Below are positions 46,113-59,113 of a DNA stretch of 64,000 nt, piece by piece. The translations under genes and the position numbers were made by a program. The notes beneath the pieces were generated by a model. The model was given only the letters and a program-made list of their open reading frames with translations, was not told where the DNA came from and did no database searches. Origin of the DNA: Petunia secreta (lineage: Eukaryota > Streptophyta > Magnoliopsida > Solanales > Solanaceae); contig JARKIP010000028.1 in the NCBI GenBank assembly GCA_029990175.1, forward strand, positions 10,046,501-10,110,500. Reading direction: 5' to 3'. Every line of letters starts with the position of its first letter. Position 1 is the stretch's first letter.

Positions 46113-47930
46113 TGCAAGTAATAAAGGCACAAAATTCAAAATTCTTCGAAGCATGAATAATGAATTCCATGCAGAAGAGAGAAAGAAAATAACAATAAGT
46201 TTATGTAAATTCTTTCAAAGACAATTTAGTCTTATGGTCATTACTCTATTGTTTTCTCGCGGGAGAGAGGTGAGAGGCGGATTTATGATGGATTATGTGG
46301 ATTCAATTGATCTATTACATTCTACTCGAATTATGCATACATATAAAACTAAAATAGATATAGTAATAACATTACACACCTTCTAAATTCGGTAACTTTA
46401 GATTCTTGATTGGCTCATGAAAAATAGAGGGTTCAGAAAGCAGGGTATTAGGAAACTTCACCATCATCAAGACTGCCGTTACTGTATATCAGAAGGGGGT
46501 GGTTCTAATTTATCCAGTATCATATGATACGTTGTTTTCAAGTCACTAGCAACTAGCAGAGGATGTAGGGTTGACACTGGCTCATTCGAGCTTGTAGCTT
46601 AGTTCAATTTATGTATGTGTTTAAAAATATACTAAATCAGTATAAATAATAAAATTTTGAACACTAGACAATCATATGATTTTTATATATAGAATCGTTT
46701 GTTGGGCTAAAACAGTCCATAGATTTCTTAATATTGTGTGATACTGCCTGCCTTGGGTTGAGCCGGCCTCACGCTATTAAGAGATCCTACACGCAAGTTA
46801 TTTTCCTTGTCAACTTCCGATGTGAGATTTGATTCACACACGCCTAAAGATCTCTTAACATGATTGATATTGTCCGCTTTATGCTGACCTCGTATGGTTT
46901 TCCCAAAAGACCTCACACCATTAAGAGATCTCTATACTTTATAAGTAGATTATTTTTCTTGCCAATTTTCGACGTGGGATTTGGTTCGCACATCCAAACA
47001 TTCTCCTCTGCTCAGCTGCTCGGAACACATTAAACAAAGGATGATTCTGTGAAAGAAATATTTACGTACTTTCCTTGTCCCTTTTTACGTGTCTTATTTT
47101 TTATGTCAAAACACTAATATTTCATGAGATGTAGAACTGCAAACTCAAATCCATCACGCAGCCTCAAAGATAACTACTCCTACTTGGAAGACGGATATGC
47201 AGATATAGGAAACTACGAAGATGACATTCTTTCTTTGTCACGATAAAGGGAGTTGCGTTCCGTATGGATCTCTACTTCTCTTATTGTATTTTTCTCTAAT
47301 AAAAAGACAACTCTTTTTTCCTTATAATAATTTCCTTCCATCAACATCTTCTGACAATTAATGTGGAGTTTTGGATTAGAATCTAACTTTGGCAGATGGA
47401 AGCCCACGAGAGAAGCATTTTTTGTCACATATAATGCATATACAAAAACACCCATGTTAAAGCTCAGATGTCTACCTCTTTTCCCCCATGTTACACTAGC
47501 TGGATATCTTACTTCATGGTGTTTGTATTAAACAAAACAGATTCTGGTGGATTGTCCTATATATTTTTGTATCTTTCTCTTTTATTACAACTTTTCTAAT
47601 TGAGGGTTTGATCACCGACTCTTAAATCAGTAGGCCGAGCATTAATTTTATTCTCGGATTAGTCCTTTTTAAAACCCCTCTATGAATTTCATCTATTCTT
47701 GAATAATGAAAGCCAATATTTTCAAGCCGTGGCCGATGGTAAATTGTTTAGATGAATTTGGTTTGTAGATGCATGACCCTCAGAAGTTGATTTGACCTCG
47801 GTTTTAAAATTACTTACTAGGCAAACAAAGCCTTGAATTGAACTTTAGTTGAGTAGATCATATTCAACAAAAGCTCAATTGAATTTTGTCGGTTTACCAA
47901 ACTACATACGATAAAAACTTACCTGAGTGT
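46113..47930. other. Intergenic; two decayed direct repeats at 46775-46998
   Basis: No gene is seen. The phrases TTAAGAGATC...TTGTCAACTTCCGATGTGA (46778-46823) and TTAAGAGATC...TTGCCAATTTTCGACGTGG (46920-46978) are two diverged copies of one ~75-bp unit, each followed by GATTTG(A/G)TTC(A/G)CACA. The wording recalls the ends of small (TRIM-type) LTRs, but I cannot delimit an element. Confidence 0.45.
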
Positions 47931-47934
47931 ATAA

Positions 47935-48915
47935 GGAAAATTTTCACTTTACACAAAAATGTAAACACTATAACATTTTTAAAATATAACTTTCTTTTTT
48001 AAAAAAAAAAAAAAATATAGCAATATATATAAAAAGTGGTTTTAAAAAAAAACCTAGATCCCCTCCTACACTATCATGTCACCTCATGATTGCCACCTGA
48101 AGGCTGCCGCCGCCCGTCGCCGAAAAGTTTTATTTAATATTTTTCTTTTTTTGCAACTTTTTGTATGTGCAGTGTATTTCATTATATGAACAATGATACA
48201 CTGTGCATACAATAAAAATACTGTAAGCATACACCAATAAGATTATTGTATGTAATTTATACCTATTTTGTATGTCTATTGTATGTATTCAATACATAAC
48301 CAGTGTATACAACACACATACAATGGATAAACAACACATACACAATAGTGAATATTATGTCAAGTGTATATGCTTTTTATGTCCATTGTATGTACAAAAA
48401 TATATAGGACATACACCATTCATACAATGTCACTACACGTGGAGTACACTATTCATACAATATCTATACACGTTGGATTTCAGATTTAAAAAAATTAGAT
48501 CTCCGTTGCCGAAGACAAACTCACCGGAGAAAAGAAAACAAAAGCACCGGCGCCGAGACAAGCAACGCCGGTGACTGGGAAGAGGACGACCAGATCTGGT
48601 TAGTTACTAAAAAGGCTGACGACGGAGACTCCTAAGCTTGGTCGCCGAACCTACATCAACAATTGCGAGCAAACAGCTACACAACAACATTGAAATCGAA
48701 GTCGACAACGACGGGGTATGGGGGAGAGTTTGCCGGCGACAGGGAAGGGGGATGGGTAATGGCCGATAAACGATGGGTATGTGTGGGAAGAGAGAAGAGA
48801 GGTGAGAATTAGGATGTTTTTACTATGTTTGGTAGCATTATCAAAAAATATTGTTATATTTGGTAAAGTGATAAAATATTACTACTTTTTTAATAAAAAA
48901 GTTTCCTATGACACG
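47935..48915. mobile_element. ~1-kb non-coding element with ATACA/TGTAT repeats (copy B)
   Basis: A relative of 36795-37810: GGAAAATTTTCACTTTACAC at the left, GCCACCTGAAGGC and a GC-rich patch, then 48160-48480 packed with TACAATG/CATTGTATG-type repeats, a second GC-rich patch with CGCCGG, and the right end TATGTTTGGTAGCATTA...TTTTTAATAAAAAAGTTTCC. Left GGAAAATTTT and right (inverted) GGAAACTTTTTT may be short terminal inverted repeats. No transposase. Confidence 0.6.
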
Positions 48916-51300
48916 TGTCTTAATTTTTCCAAAAAAAAACTAATATATGTCAAGTGTTTAATTACATTCATCAAGTCCGAACAATTAAATTTTATGAATC
49001 ACAATATAATGTGAAAATATATATCTTACCGTGATTGATCTGAGTAATAATTCATGGTAAGAATTATCTTATCATGATTGAGTAATAATTATAGCTACCT
49101 GTGAGATATTATCAGGTATGTTTTTGTTATATTGAGTACTAATAATTATATTTTTTATCAAAAAACATGTTTTACATTTATTTGTATAATGTAAACTAGT
49201 AAGCTTTCTCGTTTAAAAAAGATAAATTCAATAATTTACCAGAAAATGATTTGATTGGGACATTAAACGATCCCACCCCACCCCCTTTTCTAATTGCAAG
49301 ATCCAAGCCGATTGATTAGCTAGCGTATAATTGATTTGCTTTACTACTCTAACTAAACATAGTTCAAATTTTTCTTCAACTTGATCTTATAGAATATGAA
49401 AGTGACATATATACCATTTTGCATGTAAAATTTTAAGAATGATGTAACATGACTTTGCAAGCTGTATAATAAAGTTGAAAACTGAAATAATGTGAGATTT
49501 GACTTGAAGTGATAAGTCCCATTTCATAGTAGCTTCCAACTATAAATCCAGCCGTACATGATCATGTTGTTTTTTTAACTTTATAAAGCTTAATTATCCG
49601 TCTCATGCTTTCTACCTCTTGTTCTTTTCTTTTTTGTTGATTCTCTCTTTGTTCTTCTCAAAGCGATTGACAAACCAAAGTAACCACTGATGTGTCTTTT
49701 GCGACTTTCATTTACCAAAAAACATTAAAAAAAGAAAAAGGAAATATACATGTTAGCTAAAATGGGATAAAGAATTTAGAAGAAAAATTGTAACTTCAGT
49801 AAATTAATCTGTTCGATTAACGTTTTGGACATATTTCATGGGAAGCCGAAATATGAGTTAACATAAATCATATAGACTATAGTACTACTTAAATTTCTAT
49901 TTCTTGTTGTCTGCTTTAGTTCATTGGAAATTTGGAATTAGAAGTAGTATAGTACTTGCTGCATTTTATTTTATTATTACCGTGACAGTGATCACTGATC
50001 ATCACATTGAGTCATTGACCATCAAATGCTTTGACCTATGACGCATGTCATGCACTTACACTAAGAAGAATATTGTATCAATTTTCAATTCCCTCCAATA
50101 AATTTAAATATAAAAAAGAAAAGAAAAAGATAAAGTGAATTTATTTTTATTAAAATAAAACATTGAAGAATTTGGCGTGATCACCGGTCTCCGTAGAACA
50201 CGGTCACCGCACATTCAACTATATTATGAACAGACAAACTACCTCATGGGAGATGGGTCCAGCTCTAATATAACATGGCTTAATTAACGTCCAAGATTTG
50301 CTCAGAAATTCAATTGGGAGGATCTTACGGTATGTATTTCAGCAGAAGAAATACAGCCTCCATAGCTGTCTTCAATTAACAGAGTAACACAGTGGATAAC
50401 ACGCGCTCTTTGGCTTCCATTTACCGAATTTACTACTACATTATTGAAAATATTTAATTATGTCTCTTTCAATAATTTATTGGTAATTTTAACTCTTCGT
50501 CGTTAATTTTATTTTTAAATAGGATTAAGATTTTAATATAATATAAATAAAGTACATTTGTCATCTACAATATATATCTTGACAGGAGAATTAGGAGTCA
50601 CTGATGTAATGTCTTATTTTAAGTAACACTGACTTTGTTTCTGTTTACAAAAGAGATGGATTGCAACAAAAGAGATGGATTGCTCCGTACTTGTAAACTA
50701 TAGATCTTGTAATTTTAATTACAATTAACGAGATACGAACTGATTAATGGTACAAAATGGCCGACATTCTTCGTAAGCTATGATTTGGATGAACTCTCTT
50801 AATATGCTGGTAACATGCCTGATTACACATACAACTATGGATAACATGCTAGTACAAGTATACATTAGCGTCGTGTATGTACCCAACTATTTGCACGATT
50901 TGATTTAATTCAATCAATATGGATAACATTCATACCATTTAGAGAAATTAGTGACGAACTACTCAACTATTATCCAAATCTCATACAATTATTCACCCAC
51001 ATAACAGCTTCCTTTTCTTTTATGTTTCTCAGTGGCTCAGTTATGATTCCGAAACATGGTTACAGTCGGCACCCACAATATTTTGGCCCATAAAAAAGAA
51101 TGCAAAGCGTCATTTTATCTTTTCCACCATCAAATTGCTGTCATTCTAATATTTGCCATACTTTTGTTAAGATTCTATACGTGTGCCTCTTAGTACTTTT
51201 GGTATCAAAATGAGCCTTTGCCTATTAATAAAAATTATCTCAACTATACTGTTAACACATTTGTATTTTGTACCCACAAAAAACAGGTGTGTAACCATAA
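48916..51300. other. Intergenic, no gene seen
   Basis: AT-rich DNA upstream of the pectin acetylesterase gene; frames on both strands are short and closed. Nothing recognised. Confidence 0.45.
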
Positions 51301-51800
51301 ATTCAGGACCACCGAAAGTTGTGGTGGAGTGATAAATACTTTTCCGTTCTTATGGTGGAGTGATAAATACTTTCCGTCTTTATTATAGATCTCGAGTTCG
51401 AGCACTCTAAATGGAGTCGCATTTGATATAAACGCTTTACCACCATATTGAGATTTTTCGAGGTAAATTCGAATTAATCAGACTGCAAAGCGAGTATCAA
51501 ATATCAAGTGAAAAAGAAAAGGTTCAGTTTCTGAAATATTTGTGCCATTTTTCCTATTAAATAGAGTAGTTAAAATACATGTAATAATGCAAAATTAAGT
51601 AATTCACAAGTCACAACCATCAAAAATTGCAGCGGAGTGATAAATCATTCTACTTCCTTAATCATAAATTTAGAATTCGAGCATTGTAAATAGAGATTGA
51701 TAGAAATACTTTACCCGGCAGTGAGTCAAAGCAAATTTCAATTAATCGGACTCTTTAAGAGTACAAAATACTAGGTGGAAGAAAAAAAGTTAGGAATAGC
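51300..51800 (+). mobile_element. Two adjacent SINE-like copies and a short tandem duplication
   Basis: Copy 1 (about 51300-51520) and copy 2 (about 51605-51790) share the order GGAGTGATAAAT...TTAT.ATA..T..(A/C)GAATTCGAGCA...GTAAATTCGAATTAATC-like text...AAAGAG(C)GAGTATCAAATA and A-rich ends. The GAGTTCGAGCAC phrase resembles a tRNA B box. Within copy 1, GGTGGAGTGATAAATACTTT occurs twice in tandem (51321 and 51354). Both are diverged. Confidence 0.5.
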
Positions 51801-51862
51801 TATGCCTATTATGTAGAGTAGTTAAAATGCATGCTATAATTCAAAAATAAGAAACTCAAACC

Positions 51863-51885
51863 CACCCCCCCCCCCCCCCCCCCCG
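51863..51885. repeat. Poly-C tract (poly-G on minus)
   Basis: A run of about 20 C, with a similar C-rich prefix, about 255 bases upstream of the pectin acetylesterase start codon. Length in such runs is unreliable. Confidence 0.8.
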
Positions 51886-52002
51886 CTGCCTCCCACTCCC
51901 CAATCTTTTTAAACAAAGATCTCTGTCCGTGAGACAAAACTTGTTACATTTGTTGTCTGTTTTCCATGTTAATCTCACCAAGCAAGAAACATCAACACAT
52001 GT

Positions 52003-52010
52003 TATAAATA
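52003..52010 (+). promoter_or_regulatory. TATA box of the pectin acetylesterase gene
   Basis: TATAAATA about 130 bases before the ATG at 52141, leaving a ~100-base 5' UTR. Confidence 0.6.
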
Positions 52011-52140
52011 CAAAACCTTTACATTTACAATACGCAATCACTAATAGTCCATTCTTAAATTCTTTCTTCTCTACTTTCTTGCTCTCTTGTCCCCAACATT
52101 TTGTGTGGTGACAATAGAGAGAGCTTGAAAAGTGAGAGCC

Positions 52141-55100
52141 ATGGCTAAGCTATTCATTTGGGGTGTGTTTTTTATGCTTAGCAAGTTAGTAAATTGTTAT
52201 GAATTTGAAGAATTCTTTTACAATAAAACAGAAGGTGTATTCTTGGAGTCAGTGTATGAAGCTTCTAAAGCTGGTGCTCCAACTCCACTTATGATTCCTC
52301 TTACACTTATCCCTGGTGCTGCTGCTAGAGGAGCTGGTAATTAATTCCCTCACTAATCACATTTTAATTATTTTCCTACTTTCTGTTTCTTGTATTTCGA
52401 CGGGGAGCCCGGAGCAACTGTTAAAGTTGTCTTCATGTTTACAAGTCACGGCTTGGAACAACCCCTGATTTCAGATTAGGCGGCATACATCACACTGCTT
52501 AGGGTGCTGCCCTTCCTGACCCTGCGTGAATGCGGGATTTGTGCACCTTGCTGCCATTTTTCAGTTTCTTGTATTTTGCATTAAAAGATTGCATCTTTTT
52601 TCCCATTTGATAATTGTACAACATCCCAAGTGGGGATCTTGCATTAGATTTTGAAACGGACTATAAAGCAAATAGGTTCATATAAACTGGAACGGTGGGA
52701 GTATATTTTAAAGTATCTGTTACTACTAAGCTTATGCAATTATCAATGAGGGAGATGCAGAATTATTAAGTTTTAACACATATGCATTAGTTTCTAAACA
52801 TCTAAATAAAAAATAAACTATTCTAGTCCAATTTAACTTAATTAGTTAAATTTTTGCCAACTTGCAGCAAGTTTTTTGTTCTATTATCTGTGTGATAATG
52901 ATGAGGCCAAGTGGTTGATGAAGAGATTTGCTGAACTTTCTCTCTGTGTCTAGTTAGCTTACCTAAGCTGTAATTATTAGTGGGCCTTAATAAGGTTTTG
53001 GAATAAAAGACTATACCTGGAAAAGCAAATGTTCTGTTTTTGACTTTGTTCTTTTTTACTTTATTGACAGTGTGTTTGGATGGAACACTACCTGCTTACC
53101 ACATCCATAGAGGTTATGGATCAGGGGCAAACAGTTGGCTCATTCAATTGGAGGTATGCTAATAACAGCTTCACTGTAAATTACACTGTTTGAGGACCTT
53201 TCTTTTACTGCTAATTTAATTGTCCCAGCTGGTAACATTTTATAAATTGGCTGTTTATGTTGTCTTTTCTGGAGTCTTTATTACATAACCTTTTTTACTG
53301 GTCTTGAGTTTTAGTTTCTTGTATATTGTGATGTATTTTTTTCCTTTCCTCCATTTTGTATGGTCATTTGTTCTTGTTGGTAGAAGACTGCTTCAGTTTA
53401 AATAGATATTAGAGACAAGCTGTGGTTGATGTTGATGTTAGGTACTTATTGCCAGCCTTTTAACATGATTATGGAATTGGACCTTTTCCTCTCTGCTTTG
53501 CTTTTCTAACGTGTGGGGAAAGGGTTGTGGGCGTGAAGCTTTGGAATTTTTTTCCAGCTTTTCTATTGCTATTGTTGCGTTAGCCTGAGCGCCGTGACTT
53601 ATTATGGCAGGGTGGAGGATGGTGTAACAATGTTAGAAGCTGTGTTTACCGTAAAACAACAAGACGGGGATCATCCAAATTCATGGAAAAACAGATTCCA
53701 TTTACTGGCATTTTGAGTAACAGGGCCGAAGAAAATCCAGGTCTTTTTCATTTAATGATGTGGTACCCTTCCTTCTATGATTTCAGCATATAGTGGAGAT
53801 TTGCTTACTGATTTCTTCTGTATGCAGATTTTTATAACTGGAATAGAGTAAAAGTTCGCTACTGTGATGGTGCCTCCTTTACAGGGGATAGTGAAGATAA
53901 GGTTTGTAAAGATAATACAGCCATTTCTCCTTTTTGTTTTCACTAATCATGCAAGTGTGCTGTTGGTCTGAAAAAGTAAATGAAGAGAATAGAAAATAAA
54001 AGGTGGAATATGTTACCTTTTCAATTTGCAACCACTATGATGGCTCCACACTGTTGTATACTTCTGGACTTTGGCTTTACTTTATCTTTTTGCTTCTTCA
54101 CATTCTTCATATTCTAGTTTTCGTATTCCTTGGCCTTTTGATTTAGAGTGGCAGTGGAGGAAAATGACACTTCTAAAAGTAATACTCTTCTTTTTGGGAG
54201 GTGGGGAAAAAGATTGTGATCTTTTGGCTCCATTTTCAGTTTAGCTGAATGTTATTATGATTGGAACTAAGTTGAATATCCTAGAACCTTTTGGTATCTC
54301 TCTGTAACTTTTCCCATGCTACATTGTTCCAGTGAGATAGCTAAATAGATGAAACCTTTTGTCAAGGTGGTAAATGCTTCTACTTGTAGATGGACCTTTG
54401 CATTGGAATGCTTCAAATTACAGTGCAAACTCACTGGACCATTTACAGGTCCTGGTTGAAGGATGAAAATAAGCTAAACTTTAAGTTAAAATTCATGTTC
54501 AAATTTAACAGCCTCATTATAGCTCGTGCTATCATCTGAGTAGTGCTATGCTTAGCAGATTTTGACCAAAACCTAAAGAGATAGATATCTGTATGATTCA
54601 GGCCAATTTGCAGCGAAGTGCCCTTCTTGCTGAAATCTCACAATTCCAGAAATTCTTGACGTTTTACCTTATAACACTAATACAATTTACCCCAGTAGGT
54701 TAACCATCAGAAATTTTTTTCCTTCATATATTACTAATTTAAAACTGAGAAAAATGAGAGTCATTTTCATGTGAAGTTCTTAAGAGATATGACTGCTTCT
54801 AATGTGTTATTGATTTCGAGGAAGAGTTTGCTGCTTATTTGTTTTTTTGCAATAAGTTGTGTTCAATTCTATGACATGTCTCCAGGCTGCACGTTTGCAA
54901 TTTAGAGGCAAGCGCATATATGAAGCTGCAATGGCCGAGTTAATGTCGAAAGGAATGCGATATGCCAAGCAGGTATAATCACAATGTTCACTTCTCATCT
55001 TATTTTCTGTCGTTTTTCATGTTGTGAAATCAGAATATTTTTTTAAGGCCCTTCTCTCTGGATGTTCTGCTGGTGGTCTAGCTTCAATAATGCATTGTGA

Positions 55101-56672
55101 TGACTTCCGCAACTTGCTCCCACGTAGTACTAAAGTGAAGTGCCTGAGTGATGCTGGATTATTCATGGATGCGTAATTTCCTAATCTTTGTATTCAAATA
55201 CTTCTCAAAATAAAGATTTTGCTTGCTCTTCGACTCTTTTGCTAATTAGCAAGATGATATATTGCTCTTTTTGCAGTGTTGATGTATCTGGAGGCCGCGC
55301 TCTCAGAAGTTTCTTTGGAGGTGTGGTTAAGTTGCAGGTATTGAACAATGTCATATTATTTATTGATCAATTTCTTCTAGTGACCAACTTTTTGCTGGCT
55401 TGGTTGTAAAATGCTGTTAACATCCAAAGCATTTTTTGCCCAGTACAAGAATAATTTTCTATCAAAATTATTAAGAAAATTACGAGATGATTTATTGCTT
55501 GTCCATTTATGCAACCTTGGACAAATTTGAAAAAGAAAAAAAGAAGAAGAAGAAGAAAATCAGCCTTGAAAAGCCATTTCAGCAACCTAGGTAGTAAACT
55601 AGTAATTCGCACACGATAAAATGTTTCTTTACTGCCTAAATGAATCATTAAACAAAACTTATCTGTTAATGAAAGACTCTTCTTCGTTGCTGTATATCTT
55701 TCTTTCAAGCCTTGCTCAGCTGATATTTGTATTTTTTCTTTTTTGTGTATGGTAAAGTACTAAAGTATACCTGACATTTGTATATTTTGGAACAGCGTCT
55801 TCAGAATACCCTACCAAGAACTTGCACCAACCACCTTGATGCAACCTCAGTAAGTCCTCAATTTAATCTTCTTTCCAACGCTTGAGAGCTTCTTGTTTCT
55901 TAATAAATGTGTATTGTTTCCATTTCAGTGCTTCTTTCCTCAGAATTTGATCCGCAACATCAAGACCCCTCTTTTTCTACTGAACACTGCCTATGATTCA
56001 TGGCAGGTAAATTACTAACTTCATTGATTTTTCTGTTCTCCTCTTTGGAGATGAATTTTGTGGTTTACAAGCTCTTGTTTGTTTGATACACTACAATCAT
56101 TGGGTAAACGTCTTGTAACATTTCGTTTTTTCACTTATACAGCTTCAGGAAAGCTTAGCTCCTCGGACAGCTGATCCTCACGGCTTGTGGCATGATTGTA
56201 CACTCAATAATGAACGGTGTTCTCCTTCACAGATTCAATTTCTGCAAGGTATACCCTGCTCAAGCTGTTACTCATTTCTCAATAGCTTGACACCATGGAC
56301 TCACATGTTGCTGAAAATGTATCATGCAGGATTTAGGATTCATATGCTTAATACTATTAAAGGATTCGCTGCTTCAAGACAGAACGGTTTGTTTATAAAC
56401 TCTTGCTTTGCCCACTGCCAATCTGAGAGGCAAGATACATGGTTTTCCGATAATTCTCCCATGATTAATAACAAGGTAGGCCTAAGTGTTTTTTCTTTCT
56501 TTTGTTTCCCTTGTGCCTTTATACATTGAAATAAGCACTGACATAACTTTGGAATGATTTGCAGCCGATTGCTCTTGCAGTTGGAGATTGGTACTTTGAT
56601 CGATCAGGGGTCAGGGCGATCGACTGTGCATATCCATGCGATAAAACATGTCACAACCTGGTCTTTAAGTGA
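52141..56672 (+). CDS. Pectin acetylesterase (CE13), 12 exons
   Basis: A secreted serine esterase that removes acetyl groups from pectin in the cell wall. Exons: 52141-52336, 53071-53153, 53611-53740, 53828-53901, 54886-54972, 55048-55172, 55277-55337, 55796-55849, 55929-56006, 56143-56248, 56330-56475, 56565-56672; all introns GT-AG and in phase, total 415 aa, normal for the plant family. The first ~19 residues (MAKLFIWGVFFMLSKLVNCY) look like a signal peptide. CLDGTLPAYHIHRGYGSG and GGGWCN are family signatures (oxyanion region). The nucleophile is Ser197 in SGCSAGG, followed by the conserved HCDDFR. Candidate Asp293 (NTAYDSWQ) and His360 (CFAHCQ) complete the triad. No broken exon is seen. 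A SINE sits in intron 1. Confidence 0.95.
52398..52563 (+). mobile_element. tRNA-derived SINE in pectin acetylesterase intron 1
   Basis: Starts GGGGAGCCCGGAGCAACTG, with the family phrases AAAGTTGTC and CACGGCTTGGAACA (B-box region) and a diverged body with CCTTCCTGACCCTGCGTGAATG, ending TTGTGCACCTTGCTGCC and T-rich. It is flanked by the perfect 13-bp duplication GTTTCTTGTATTT (52385-52397 and 52564-52576). This is the Solanaceae TS-type family, same sense as the gene, also seen truncated at 16383. Confidence 0.8.
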
Positions 56673-58181
56673 GCCATACAATCAATTTTTTTAATTCTGC
56701 AAAACTTAGCAGAAATATGTTATCATCTTGATAGTGAAATACCATTACCAATTTTAACTTAAGGTTTACAAGTGTAACAAAGTTCACCTTAGACAATAAA
56801 GTTAAAAGCATTTATCCTCAAATGCATTTAGTTTAGCAATACTCCACTTGCTTCCTTTCTTAGGCTAGTTGGTCCAGGAGCTTTTCATTTGTCATTTTAT
56901 GTATCCACCCCAAATCATTGGATTCTGAAATAAACCGACCCAATGAGAGCTGGTTTCTTTATCTTCATTTTAAGTTCTTGCAACATTTCTCCAATTTCCA
57001 ACATGATGCAGTCTATTGTAGTATTAATTTATTTTTTTGGGCAATATTGATCCAGCCGTTCAAGCAGACGAGAATATATAAGGTTTGTGATAGTCAGTTT
57101 CTTCATTCTCCAAGTTGCAATCTATTATGGCTAATTGCTCGATAGCAAAGAGGCGTACGACGAAAAAACGTAGCTATTAGAAGACACTTGTCTATTGGCA
57201 TTAAACCACTTTACTAAGTAATGATAAAGTAGAGTTAGCTATTAGATACATGAATTCTACATTATCCGGGCAAAGCATTAGAATGTGGATTGACTCAAAA
57301 TGTGCATGCAACTTTCAGTAAATAAGATTATGACAAACAAATATATCATAAAGTTAGTTTACATGCTGGAAAAAATGCATCGAATTTGAGATTCTTCGGT
57401 CTTCTTATTGCATAGCTTAAAAGACGAAAGTAAAGAAATTGAATTGTGCTTTCAGACAAAATGGGCTTTATCATTGTTGCTAGACTACATGGGGTGATTT
57501 TGATGACTAGCGAGTTTTTGAACTATTTAAAGAGAAACAATCAACAATTTATACTTTTAGAAAAGTAGCCACATTTTGAAAATATGTATTTTTTAAGAAC
57601 TAGCCACAAAAAATATATACTGAAACTCTGTCCAAATTTATACTCACAATCATATATTGAAATACAGTTATTTTTCCACATTTACATCTTTTTCGTGTAT
57701 TTATTCAACTTTGATACAAAGAATTGCTTATATTCGAATTCAAATTCGATTTGTAATCCTAAACTGATTTAGGCTCATACAGAAGATTATTCTTGCAATT
57801 CGTCCACTGCACGTGCTCTATTCTAACATTATTTTCGAACATATAATCATGTCACTAATTTATTACATATAACAATATAGGTATCTAGCAAATCTTAAAG
57901 TAACTTAGTTATATAATTAAATTAATACACACACACAAAAATATCTATTTTGAATAGTTCGAGAATTGTTTTAAGGAAAATTGAAAATAACACAAACCAA
58001 AACAAAAAATCAAACTGAATTACCGACTAACAAAACTTAGAAAAATAAAATTGATGGCGAGAACCTCCTTTAGTTAAATTTTGGAAACGTCATTCTGCTA
58101 ATCAACTTAGGAAAAGTCTTCCTAAATGGAATGGGAATCCCTTTTAGAAAAAGTTTCCCAAGTTTCCTATAATTACATGCC
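56673..58181. other. Intergenic between pectin acetylesterase and the orphan gene
   Basis: The first ~400 bases should hold the esterase 3' UTR. Bases 57500-57620 (TTTAAAGAGAAACAA...TTTAGAAAAGTAG) recur at about 61385-61430, so a dispersed repeat is present. No gene is seen. Confidence 0.45.
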
Positions 58182-58189
58182 TATAAGTA
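58182..58189 (+). promoter_or_regulatory. TATA-like box of the 280-aa gene
   Basis: TATAAGTA about 82 bases before the ATG at 58271. Confidence 0.5.
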
Positions 58190-58270
58190 GCGGCAGCTTT
58201 AGGGTATTTGATATCTCGAAATTTTTTCTGTTTCTGTGAGTAACTTTTAGTCGTAATTAAGCAAGAAAGA

Positions 58271-59113
58271 ATGGATTTAGAAGAAGTTTTCTTAAGTTGT
58301 TTCACGATTCAGAAAAAACAAAACATGTTTGATTTGATACAAGCGGCTATACAAGTTGGTGCATGGAAGTATCCGGATGAGTTCAACAAGCGTCAAGCTG
58401 AACTGCTTAAACTGTTGATGAATCCCGGAAAACCCGGCGTCCGAGATGAATATGATGAAAAATTAACATTATCGGACGACAGTGACGATGAATCTGAAGA
58501 AAATAGTCCTAGGTTGCATGATCAGATGGAACATAATGTTCAACAACATAATACTATGTTTCAAGAAAAACAAAGTGTGAAATGTTTCAATAAAACTAGT
58601 ACGGATATAGACAACAGCGCCCAAAACAATAACATGACTAACAGTGTTGTAATAGGATCAGCAGCGACCGAAGATTTAGTGAAGAAGAATGGGTCCATCA
58701 TAAAACACACATTCGGAGAGCGAGTCGAAAAAGAGAATGACAAACAACTAGTTCTGAAACAATTAGTTGAGGGTGATGATACCGAAAGAAAGAATAAGAC
58801 TACTACTACTAGTGTTAATGTGAGTTCAAGGAAGAAGATGCCATTGAACATGGGCGTCAAGCGTGTGGAAGTTGCTCCTCCTCAGAAAAGGTGTGCAATT
58901 ACAAGACCACTACAGAATACAACAGAGGCGATCCCAAATACGAAGAAAAGACCTGCACCGGATCTCCAGTCAAGTCTAAAGAAGTATGACGAAAGGGTGG
59001 CAGAGCAAAATAAAGCAAAGAGAAGGATCATGATGATTGATTTTCATGATTTGCCTAAACCTCCTAAGGATGCTTCTAAACGCTGCTGTTGGGACAGGAG
59101 AAGGAGGTTTTGA
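58271..59113 (+). CDS. Unrecognised 280-aa charged protein, intronless
   Basis: I do not recognise this family. The frame starts at a good ATG 82 bases after a TATA-like box. Residues 1-50 are ordered-looking (MDLEEVFLSCFTIQKKQNMFDLIQAAIQ..., amphipathic, ending LLKLLMNPGKPG). Residues ~65-80 are an acidic run (LSDDSDDESEENS). The middle (80-185) is Asn/Thr/Lys-rich and probably disordered. The last ~80 residues are basic and Pro-containing, with several Lys/Arg clusters that could be nuclear localisation signals (KKRPAPD, NKAKRRIMM) and a C-terminal SKRCCWDRRRRF. Acidic plus basic low-complexity parts suggest a nuclear protein, but that is inference. The frame is long for this AT-rich DNA and the codon use is ordinary, so I think it is a real gene. 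Confidence 0.7.
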   Translation: MDLEEVFLSCFTIQKKQNMFDLIQAAIQVGAWKYPDEFNKRQAELLKLLMNPGKPGVRDEYDEKLTLSDDSDDESEENSPRLHDQMEHNVQQHNTMFQEKQSVKCFNKTSTDIDNSAQNNNMTNSVVIGSAATEDLVKKNGSIIKHTFGERVEKENDKQLVLKQLVEGDDTERKNKTTTTSVNVSSRKKMPLNMGVKRVEVAPPQKRCAITRPLQNTTEAIPNTKKRPAPDLQSSLKKYDERVAEQNKAKRRIMMIDFHDLPKPPKDASKRCCWDRRRRF

